From: JBGLNJ01 sp964353405
Lineage (GTDB): Bacteria > Chloroflexota > Anaerolineae > Fen-1058
DNA: 12,429 nt
NCBI GenBank assembly: GCA_964353405.1
Contig: CAYGWJ010000235.1
Location: forward strand, 1-12,429
Reading direction: 5' to 3'
The translations under genes were made by a program, and so were the position numbers. This document shows positions 7,055 through 12,429 of the stretch, one piece after another. Under the pieces are notes generated by a model. It was given only the letters and a program-made list of their open reading frames with translations. It was not told the origin of the DNA and did no database searches. Each line of letters opens with the position of its first letter. Position 1 is the stretch's first letter.

Positions 7055-8878
7055 ATGAATGGCTACGGTGGCAACATCCTGCGCGTGAATCTAACGACCG
7101 GCAAAATCATAAAGGAGCCGACTCCGCCCGAGGTAGTGCGCGACTATATCGGCGGGCGCGGCCTGGGCGCGTATTTTCTTTTCAGAGAGGTGCCCAAGGG
7201 CGCCGACCCTCTCGGCCCAGAAAACAAGCTCATCATTTCCAGCGGCCCCTTGTCCGGCTTGATGATCCCCGGCGCGGGCAAGTGTGATTTCACGACCAAA
7301 TCACCTTTGACGGGCGGCTATGCCAGTTCGTCACTGGGCGGACTGTTTACAGCCGAGATCAAGTACGCGGGGCTGGACAGCATCATCTTGGAAGGCATCA
7401 GCGCCAAACCGGTGTACCTGTTCATTGACGACGACAAAGTTGAGTTGCGCGACGCTTTTGCGCTGTGGGGCAAGAGCACGATTGCGGTTGAAAAAGAGCT
7501 CAAGGACGAATTCGGTGACGAGTTCCAGGTCGCCGTCATCGGCCCCGGCGGCGAAAATGGCGTGTCGTTTGCGTCCATCAATCACGATTATGGCCGGCAG
7601 GCCGGGCGCGGCGGCGTGGGCACGGTGATGGGCGTCAAAAAGGTCAAGGCGATCGTCGTTCACGGAACGAAGCCGATTCCCGTCGCCAGCCTGGCTGCCT
7701 ACCGCGAGGCGGGCCTGGCGCTGTACAAGGCGTGCAAGGAGGCTGGCGGACTCAAAGAGTGGCAGATGTATGGCACGACGATTGTCGTGAGTTGGTGCGA
7801 CGAGGTTGGCGCGCTGCCCACGCGCAACTTTTCTGCCGGTTCGTTTGAAGGCGGCCAGACGCTGTATGGCCCGCACATGCGCAAGGAAATTGTCATCACG
7901 GACAAGGGCTGCTTCGCGTGCCCGTCGCCATGCGGCAAGTACAGCCGGATGAAGCGTTATAATTCAAACGTCGAAGGGCCCGAGTACGAGACCATCGGCA
8001 TGCTGGGTTCCAACGTCGGCCTCTCGGATATTCAAGATGTGGCGCAGGCCAACCTGCTGTGCGACGAATTGGGCATTGACACGATCAGCACAGGCGGCGT
8101 CATCGGCTGGGCGATGGAATGCTACGAAAAGGGCATTCTCACCCAAGCGGATACGGATGGCCTTGAATTGAAATTCGGCAACGTCGAGGCCGTGTTCAAG
8201 CTGATCGCCAAGATCGCCCGGCGCGAGGGTCTGGGTGCGTTGCTGGCACAAGGCGTCAAAAAGGCGTCTCGGCAGATCGGCCAGGGGAGCGAGAAATTCG
8301 CCATCCAGGTCAAGGGTATGGAGCAATCGGCGTATGCCACGCACAATGCTACGGCGATGCTTTTGGCGTACATGACGTGCGATGTTGGCGCGCATCACAA
8401 TCGCTCGTGGGCCATCACCTACGACTTGCAGGTGGGCCGTGACAAAGTGGTGCCGGAAAAGGTGGCGCGCGTCATCTGGCTGCAGAATTTCCGCCCGATG
8501 TTTGACGTGCTCGGCTCGTGCCGCTTGCAGTGGGTGGAGCTTGGCATTGACCGCGACCTGTACGTGCCAGCGCTCGAAGCGATCACCGGCATCAAGCGAA
8601 GCTGGGAAGATTTGGAAAAGGTGGGCGACCGGATCTGGAACTTGACGCGCATGTACTGGGTGCGCGAGCACGAAGGCTTTGGCCGCGATTGGGACATGCC
8701 TGCACCACGCTTTTACGAGGAGCCGCCCACGACCGGCGTGACGGCGGGGCAGATCACCTCATTCGAGGATGTGAACAAGTTGCTGGATATGTACTATGAG
8801 CAGCGCGGCTGGACGTCGAACGGGCTGCCCACGCCGGCGACGCTGGAAAAACTCGGGCTGGCGCAACTGGTGGCGTGA
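7055..8878 (+). CDS. aor: Aldehyde:ferredoxin oxidoreductase, tungstopterin catalytic subunit (AOR1)
   Basis: This 607-residue protein matches the classical AOR family along its length. It has the N-terminal DYIGGRGLG and GRGGVGTVMG motifs. Fe-S cysteines fall in C-x2-C-x3-C at 286/289/293, with the fourth at 489; P. furiosus AOR uses 288/291/295/494. Both pterin motifs are present: DELGID (337-342) and DVLGSC (484-489). GPEYET (Glu310, Glu312) and GAHHNR (His447/448) correspond to the active-site region (Glu313 and His448 in P. furiosus). The family oxidises aldehydes to carboxylic acids, or reduces acids in reverse, using a W-bis-pyranopterin and one [4Fe-4S] cluster; the substrate here cannot be read from sequence. 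GGAGG (7045-7049) is 5 nt from the ATG. It sits second in the operon, and its partner is the ferredoxin just upstream. Confidence 0.95.
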   Translation: MNGYGGNILRVNLTTGKIIKEPTPPEVVRDYIGGRGLGAYFLFREVPKGADPLGPENKLIISSGPLSGLMIPGAGKCDFTTKSPLTGGYASSSLGGLFTAEIKYAGLDSIILEGISAKPVYLFIDDDKVELRDAFALWGKSTIAVEKELKDEFGDEFQVAVIGPGGENGVSFASINHDYGRQAGRGGVGTVMGVKKVKAIVVHGTKPIPVASLAAYREAGLALYKACKEAGGLKEWQMYGTTIVVSWCDEVGALPTRNFSAGSFEGGQTLYGPHMRKEIVITDKGCFACPSPCGKYSRMKRYNSNVEGPEYETIGMLGSNVGLSDIQDVAQANLLCDELGIDTISTGGVIGWAMECYEKGILTQADTDGLELKFGNVEAVFKLIAKIARREGLGALLAQGVKKASRQIGQGSEKFAIQVKGMEQSAYATHNATAMLLAYMTCDVGAHHNRSWAITYDLQVGRDKVVPEKVARVIWLQNFRPMFDVLGSCRLQWVELGIDRDLYVPALEAITGIKRSWEDLEKVGDRIWNLTRMYWVREHEGFGRDWDMPAPRFYEEPPTTGVTAGQITSFEDVNKLLDMYYEQRGWTSNGLPTPATLEKLGLAQLVA

Positions 8879-8881
8879 TCA

Positions 8882-8937
8882 GAGATTGGATATTGGAGAT
8901 TAGAGATTAGAGATTGGAGATTGGAGGTTGGAGGGCG
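8882..8937. repeat. Degenerate GAGATTG heptamer tract
   Basis: Seven tandem 7-bp units occur at 8882-8930 (GAGATTG, GATATTG, GAGATTA twice, GAGATTG twice, GAGGTTG), followed by a decayed eighth. The tract begins four bases after the AOR1 stop. It is pyrimidine-poor on the + strand. The unit length is not three, but the tract lies outside the reading frame. It probably arose by slippage. Confidence 0.85.
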
Positions 8938-8957
8938 AAAGGCGGCTTTCCAACCTC
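8924..8957 (+). other. Intercistronic hairpin before the sulfur-carrier gene
   Basis: GAGGTTGGA (8924-8932) pairs perfectly with TCCAACCTC (8949-8957) over a 16-nt loop. The left arm is the last heptamer unit. The right side includes GGCGGCTTTCCA (8941-8952), identical to 12 bases of composite repeat copy 1 (6382-6393). It may stabilise or attenuate the mRNA between AOR1 and the sulfur-carrier gene. Confidence 0.5.
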
Positions 8958-8972
8958 TGATTGTTGAGAACT

Positions 8973-9197
8973 ATGACGGCACACATCAGACCGGTTGGAA
9001 TGCTCAAGAGTTACGTCGGCGGACAGAATGAAGTGATGGTGGAAGCCGGGCGCACGGTGCGCGAGGCGATTGCGGCGCTCGGTATTCCGCCGGCCATCGT
9101 CGCGCTGGTGATGGTGAATGAGGAGCAGCAACCGAAGGATTATGTTTTGCAGGATGGCGACACGGTCAGACTGCTGGCGGTGATCGGCGGGGGCTAG
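8973..9197 (+). CDS. ThiS/MoaD-like ubiquitin-fold sulfur carrier
   Basis: This 74-residue protein has the beta-grasp pattern of MoaD/ThiS: an N-terminal strand (HIRPVGML), TVREAIAALGIP for the helix, ALVMVNEEQ for the central strand, LQDGDTVRLLAVI near the end, and a C-terminal GGG before the stop. In this family the terminal Gly-Gly is adenylated and thiocarboxylated to donate sulfur. Between two tungstopterin enzymes the likely job is delivering dithiolene sulfur to the pterin cofactor (a MoaD role). A ThiS role in thiamine synthesis is less likely because no thi genes are near. The start at ATG 8973 has only a weak GAGAA upstream. An internal ATG at 9000 would cut off part of the first strand. 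The stop codon lies inside the left end of composite repeat copy 2. Confidence 0.85.
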   Translation: MTAHIRPVGMLKSYVGGQNEVMVEAGRTVREAIAALGIPPAIVALVMVNEEQQPKDYVLQDGDTVRLLAVIGGG

Positions 9198-9291
9198 CAG
9201 CTTGTCGGAGAGGCGTAGTTTAGCCCCTCGTGGGCGTAGTAGCGACGGGCACAAGGCCCTATGCTACAAGGGCTCTCCGACAGGCTCCTAG
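9194..9291. repeat. Composite palindromic repeat, copy 2
   Basis: This 98-bp element again runs from CTAG to CTAG. The left arm is CTAGCAGCTTGTCGGAGAG and the right arm is CTCTCCGACAGGCTCCTAG, matching copy 1 (6351-6457) except for a G/C exchange next to each CTAG. The interior differs from copy 1 but has the same design: two hairpins, GCCC-ctcgt-GGGC and GGGC-acaag-GCCC. The second is extended by TAGC/GCTA, and the loops are complementary at four of five positions. It makes up nearly all of the spacer between the sulfur-carrier gene and the second ferredoxin gene. The next ribosome binding site begins immediately after its last base. Confidence 0.85.
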
Positions 9292-9303
9292 AGAGGAGAA
9301 ACG

Positions 9304-9765
9304 ATGAAAGTTTTAGCGGCTCGCCCCGAACTATGCGTTGGCTGCCGGTTGTGCGAACAAACTTGCGCCGAGATCTTTTTCAAGGTCATTGACCGGGACA
9401 AGTCAGCCATTCGGGTCACGGTCTTGTCCAGGGAAGAAGATGCGGTGATAGAGTTCTGCAGCCAGTGCGGAGAATGCATTGCCGTCTGTCCAACGCAGGC
9501 CTTGTATCGCGCCAAGAATGGGATCGTTCGACTAAAGAAGCAGGACTGTACGGGCTGCATGGCCTGCGTCGGCTTTTGCCCCACGCTCACAATGTACGTT
9601 GCCGCGGGCGATACCGTGCCGTTCAAGTGCATTGCTTGCGCCAAGTGCGTAGATATCTGCCCAACGGACGCGCTGTACATGACCGAAGCGGATGTCCCCG
9701 CGCCCGTCACGGAACTCGATCGCTCGATTCGGGCCAAGACTGCGGAGGCTTCCCATGGCCATTGA
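9304..9765 (+). CDS. Tetracluster ferredoxin, AorA-like electron-transfer subunit (fer2)
   Basis: This 153-residue protein has four CxxCxxCxxxC motifs at Cys11/14/17/21, 52/55/58/62, 82/85/88/92 and 109/112/115/119, almost superimposable on fer1 (6640-7044). The two are clearly paralogues or parallel members of one family, although the residues between motifs have diverged strongly. A 33-residue C-terminal tail after the last cluster, absent from fer1, is charged and Ala/Pro-rich. GAGGAG follows the composite repeat directly, 6 nt before the ATG. The stop codon overlaps the start of AOR2 by 11 bp (ATGGCCATTGA), implying translational coupling and a stoichiometric pair. It should carry electrons from AOR2. 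Confidence 0.9.
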   Translation: MKVLAARPELCVGCRLCEQTCAEIFFKVIDRDKSAIRVTVLSREEDAVIEFCSQCGECIAVCPTQALYRAKNGIVRLKKQDCTGCMACVGFCPTLTMYVAAGDTVPFKCIACAKCVDICPTDALYMTEADVPAPVTELDRSIRAKTAEASHGH

Positions 9766-11935
9766 TGCTGCCAAGATAAAGGCTCTGCGCGCCGCGCATA
9801 AGGTGCTGGCGGAATTTATCTACGAGCCCTCGGCGGTGGTCAAGGGCTACTCGAACCAAACGCTGTATATCAACCTCGATAACAACACCATCCAGGCCAA
9901 GCCCGTCACCGATCAGATGAAGGACATTTTTATCGGCGGGCGCGGCTTTGGCCTGTGGTATCTGTGGAATGCCGTCACGCCGCAAACGAAATGGGACAGC
10001 CCCGAGAACGAGATTGTCATTTCCTCCGGCCCGCTGGGCGGGACGACCAACTTTCCAGGCTCGGGCAAGTCGCTGTGCGTCACACTCTCTCCGGCGTCGA
10101 ACGCGCCCGTGGATAGCAATGTGGGCGGCTATTTTGGCTCACTGCTCAAATTCTCCGGCTGGGACGCTATCGAGATTCAGGGCAAGGCGCAAGAGGACGT
10201 GATCGTTTTCATTGACGGGAACAAAGGCCGCATCACCATCGAGGCAGCGCCGGAGGCCTCCACGGATAGCTACCCGGTGGGCGAAGAGGCGCTGGCCATG
10301 TTTGCCGATAACGACGCAGAGAAGCGCGACATCTCTAGCGTCAGCGCAGGGACGGGGGCCGATCATTCTCTCTTTGGCTGCCTCAACTTTAGCTGGTACG
10401 ATTTGCGCCGGCAGCGGATCCGGCTCAAGCAGGCCGGCCGAGGCGGCTTGGGCACGGTCTTTCGAAACAAAAAGATCAAGGCGTTGGTGGTGCTCAAGTC
10501 CGGCGTCAATGCCGAATCCAACCATCCGGACGACCGCGAGAAGGTCAGACAAGCTGGCCTCCAAGTTCACCGCGAGATGCACGACCTCGATCACCTCCAG
10601 TGCCACATGCGCACGGTCGGAACGGCGCACCTGGTCGAGGTCATGGACGTGACGGATCTGCTGCCCACGCTCAACTACAAGTATGGCTCGCATCCCGAGG
10701 CCAAGAACCTCTACTCTGACGGGTACTTGCGGTCGTTTACGCAGTCAACGGTGGACGGCTGCTGGTACGGCTGCACCATGGCCTGCTCCAAAGGACTGGA
10801 TGGCTTTGAGCTGCGCACCGGCCCGTACAAAGGCCAAATCGTCACCGTGGACGGCCCCGAGTACGAAACCATCGCCGCGTGCGGTTCCAATATCGGCGTC
10901 TTTGATCCGCACTGGGTCGGGGAGTACAACTACTATTGCGATACCTATGGCCTGGACACGATCACCTTTGGCACGGCGATGGCCTTTGTGATGGAGTGTT
11001 ATGAAGCCGGCATTTTGAATCAAGACATCACGGGCGGGCTGGAGTTGAAATTCGGCAACGCACAAGCAGCAATGGAACTGCTTCACCAGATCGCGCGTGG
11101 CGAAGGCTTTGGGCTCGTCTTTGGTCAGGGCATCCGCCGGATGAAAAAGATATTTGCGGACGAGTACGGCGGCGATCCTAAATTCCTGCAGGACATCGGC
11201 ATGGAAGCCAAGGGGATGGAGTATTCCGAATACATCACCAAAGAGTCGCTGGCGATGCAGGGCGGCTATGGGCTCACGCTCAAAGGCCCGCAGCACGACG
11301 AAGCCTGGCTTATCTTTATGGACATGGTCCACAACCGGATTCCGACTTTTGAGGACAAGGCCGAGGCGCTGCACTACTTTCCGATGTGGCGCACCTGGTT
11401 CGGTCTCAACGGCCTGTGCAAAGTGATCTGGAACGATGTCGAGCCGCTGAGCAACAAGCAGACCAAAGAGCCGGCCAAAGTGCCCGAGCACGTGGACAAC
11501 TATGTCCGGTATTTCTCCGGCGTCACGGGCCGGCAGGTAACCAAAGAAGACCTGGTCTTGATGTCGGAAAAGGTCTATAACTTTCAGCGGGTCTTTAACC
11601 TCAAGATGGGAATGGGCCGACGGGAGCACGATGCCGTGCCTTATCGCTCCCTCGGGCCGGTGACGGTGGAAGAGTACGAATCGCGCGCCGAACGCTACGA
11701 CAAGCAGTTGCGGGAAAAGGTCGGCTACGATCCGACCGGCAAGACGACCGAGGAAAAGATGGCGGCGCTCAGAGCTTTCCGCGAAGCCGAATACCAGCGG
11801 CTGGCTGATGCTGTTTACAAGCGGCGCGGCTGGACGCCGGATGGCGTGCCGACTATTGAGAAGCTGAAAGAGTTGGGGATTGATTTTCCCGATGTGGTCG
11901 AGGTGGTCCGTCCGTATCAGAACGGGCACTCGTAA
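9755..11935 (+). CDS. Long-form AOR-family tungsten oxidoreductase, divergent (AOR2)
   Basis: This 726-residue protein has the AOR fold signatures IFIGGRGFG, SSGPLGG, GRGGLGTVF and GPEYET (Glu369, Glu371), plus the first pterin motif DTYGLD (396-401). The Fe-S loop reads C-x3-C-x3-C (Cys336, 340, 344), with the fourth cysteine at 555. The second pterin motif reads GLNGLC (550-555), where the family usually has Asp at the first position. His514, in GPQHDEAW, may replace the active-site His region of AOR1. The protein is about 120 residues longer than AOR1. The extra length is spread over an N-terminal extension, a charged insert around residues 165-215, and a C-terminal helical region. GGAGG (9744-9748) lies 6 nt from ATG 9755, and an earlier in-frame start at 9692 would sit deep inside fer2. 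The substrate is unknown; I could not assign it to GAPOR, FOR, WOR or BamB. It is the last gene of the operon. Confidence 0.92.
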   Translation: MAIDAAKIKALRAAHKVLAEFIYEPSAVVKGYSNQTLYINLDNNTIQAKPVTDQMKDIFIGGRGFGLWYLWNAVTPQTKWDSPENEIVISSGPLGGTTNFPGSGKSLCVTLSPASNAPVDSNVGGYFGSLLKFSGWDAIEIQGKAQEDVIVFIDGNKGRITIEAAPEASTDSYPVGEEALAMFADNDAEKRDISSVSAGTGADHSLFGCLNFSWYDLRRQRIRLKQAGRGGLGTVFRNKKIKALVVLKSGVNAESNHPDDREKVRQAGLQVHREMHDLDHLQCHMRTVGTAHLVEVMDVTDLLPTLNYKYGSHPEAKNLYSDGYLRSFTQSTVDGCWYGCTMACSKGLDGFELRTGPYKGQIVTVDGPEYETIAACGSNIGVFDPHWVGEYNYYCDTYGLDTITFGTAMAFVMECYEAGILNQDITGGLELKFGNAQAAMELLHQIARGEGFGLVFGQGIRRMKKIFADEYGGDPKFLQDIGMEAKGMEYSEYITKESLAMQGGYGLTLKGPQHDEAWLIFMDMVHNRIPTFEDKAEALHYFPMWRTWFGLNGLCKVIWNDVEPLSNKQTKEPAKVPEHVDNYVRYFSGVTGRQVTKEDLVLMSEKVYNFQRVFNLKMGMGRREHDAVPYRSLGPVTVEEYESRAERYDKQLREKVGYDPTGKTTEEKMAALRAFREAEYQRLADAVYKRRGWTPDGVPTIEKLKELGIDFPDVVEVVRPYQNGHS

Positions 11936-11958
11936 ACTTGGCTTGTGTGAAGGGTTAC

Positions 11959-11994
11959 CGCAGGACAAGCTGATGACTTGTCCTGCGTTTTTTT
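11959..11994 (+). terminator. Intrinsic terminator of the AOR operon
   Basis: A perfect 11-bp stem (CGCAGGACAAG at 11959-11969 with CTTGTCCTGCG at 11977-11987) with a 7-nt loop is followed by seven T residues. It lies 23 bp after the AOR2 stop, so the operon ends here and the downstream gene is a separate unit. Confidence 0.95.
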
Positions 11995-12162
11995 GTCCGT
12001 GGCTCGATATGGGTAGGATTGGGCGAACAGCGCTTTGAACGTATTGCACTTAGCTGGACATCCCTCCTCCGACTCTCCGACGACATGACTCCACAAAGGA
12101 TGATCCGCGTCTGGCGGCAATGCCCAAGTCGTTGTGAGGGACTGGCCTCAGTTGGTGCAAGC
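11995..12162. other. Spacer without a recognisable gene
   Basis: I see no convincing coding sequence on either strand. Open frames that cross this stretch run through the terminator or the attC-like structure and show no family resemblance or good ribosome binding site. It could be the remains of a lost cassette gene. Confidence 0.4.
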
Positions 12163-12261
12163 CGCACTAACGTTCGGCGTAACCGGGCACCGGCGCGCGA
12201 AGCGCGACGGGTACCAAGCAGCAACGCTGCTTGGCGTTCCGGTTCACGCCGGGGTTATGCG
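12163..12261. other. Integron attC-like folded site
   Basis: An outer stem pairs CGCACTAAC (12163-12171) with GTTATGCG (12254-12261), with one extra C. Unpaired spacers GTT and GG follow. An inner stem then pairs CGGCGTAACCGG (12175-12186) with CCGGTTCACGCCG (12239-12251), with one extrahelical C. The variable middle folds into CGCGC-gaa-GCGCG (12194-12206) and CCAAGCAGC-aac-GCTGCTTGG (12214-12234). R-box, unpaired spacer, L-box with a bulged base and a hairpin-rich terminal structure is the architecture of integron attC sites, and 99 bp is within their usual size. The R' box GTTATGC departs from GTTRRRY at one position, and no integrase is visible. A plain dispersed palindrome is the alternative. 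Confidence 0.5.
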
Positions 12262-12332
12262 AGGGGGCACATTTGTGGCTCTCCTCAGATAAGGAACGAG
12301 AATTAAATAACTTTCCCATGTTGCTTGGTCAA

Positions 12333-12360
12333 TAGACAATTTAGAAAAATGAGGTATCCT
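12333..12360 (+). promoter_or_regulatory. Sigma70-like promoter for the gene at the right edge
   Basis: TAGACA (12333-12338, five of six to consensus), a 16-bp spacer and TATCCT (12355-12360, four of six) sit in a locally AT-rich stretch. They predict a 5' leader of about 45 nt before the ATG at 12412. The position after the operon terminator fits an independent transcription unit. Confidence 0.5.
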
Positions 12361-12411
12361 CCTGGCGTCGAAAAAGTATAACGGTCCAGTCAGCACAAAC
12401 AGGAGGGTGCC

Positions 12412-12429
12412 ATGGAACCCTACGCGCCT
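12412..12429 (+). CDS. Start of a gene, 3' truncated by the window edge
   Basis: AGGAGG (12401-12406) is a full ribosome binding site 5 nt before an ATG. Six codons (MEPYAP) are visible. The function cannot be judged. It has its own candidate promoter and lies beyond the terminator, so it is probably not part of the AOR operon. Confidence 0.6.

Noticed and set aside
8882..8937. CRISPR-like or protein-coding repeat array
   Set aside because: The units are 7 bp, directly adjacent and without spacers, so this is a simple tandem tract.
10745..12049. Long minus-strand open frame (434 codons) opposite AOR2
   Set aside because: It runs through the AOR2 gene and its terminator. The protein has no recognisable motif and a composition typical of the complement of a high-GC gene.
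12019..12306. Plus-strand 95-codon open frame after the terminator
   Set aside because: It reads straight through the attC-like palindrome, is Arg/Ser-rich and has no family resemblance or strong ribosome binding site.

Overview
This high-GC window (about 60% by eye) most likely comes from an anaerobic or facultative environmental bacterium. I favour a Chloroflexota (Anaerolineae-like) genome. The reasons are a glycosidase-like/O-antigen-ligase fusion, a PF04672-type methyltransferase, a soluble PAS-PAS-GAF sensor kinase, GAGATTG heptamer tracts and many short palindromic dispersed repeats. The taxonomic call is an inference. All genes seen are on the + strand.

Layout. (1) 1-2661: a gene cut by the left edge, fusing a glycoside-hydrolase-like domain, a beta-rich domain and a multi-pass O-antigen ligase/polymerase. 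(2) 2662-2914: a spacer with a strong inverted repeat and a candidate promoter. (3) 2915-6302: a SAM-dependent methyltransferase followed after 28 bp by a soluble multi-sensor histidine kinase. (4) 6303-6639: a spacer holding a composite palindromic repeat and a structured, apparently non-coding leader. (5) 6640-11935: the core of the window, an apparent tungsten-enzyme operon with the order tetracluster ferredoxin, aldehyde:ferredoxin oxidoreductase (AOR), ThiS/MoaD-like sulfur carrier, second tetracluster ferredoxin, second divergent AOR. It ends at a textbook intrinsic terminator (11959-11994). (6) 11995-12411: a spacer with an integron attC-like folded site and a sigma70-like promoter. (7) 12412-12429: the first six codons of a new gene.

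How the genes work together. Each AOR-family catalytic subunit is preceded by its own small protein with four CxxCxxCxxxC motifs. This is the arrangement of the AorA/AorB subunits of multimeric bacterial tungsten AORs, in which AorA carries electrons away from the tungstopterin site. The sulfur carrier between the pairs would supply the dithiolene sulfur of the pterin cofactor. AOR1 closely follows the Pyrococcus furiosus AOR template, with motif positions within a few residues. AOR2 is about 120 residues longer and departs from the template at the Fe-S loop and at one pterin-binding motif, so the two probably act on different substrates. No flavin subunit (AorC-like) lies in the window, so the final electron acceptor is unknown.

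The most unusual DNA signals are two copies of a composite repeat that share CTAG-bounded arms but carry different inner twin-hairpin modules, one of which supplies the stop codon of the sulfur-carrier gene, and the attC-like structure at 12163-12261.
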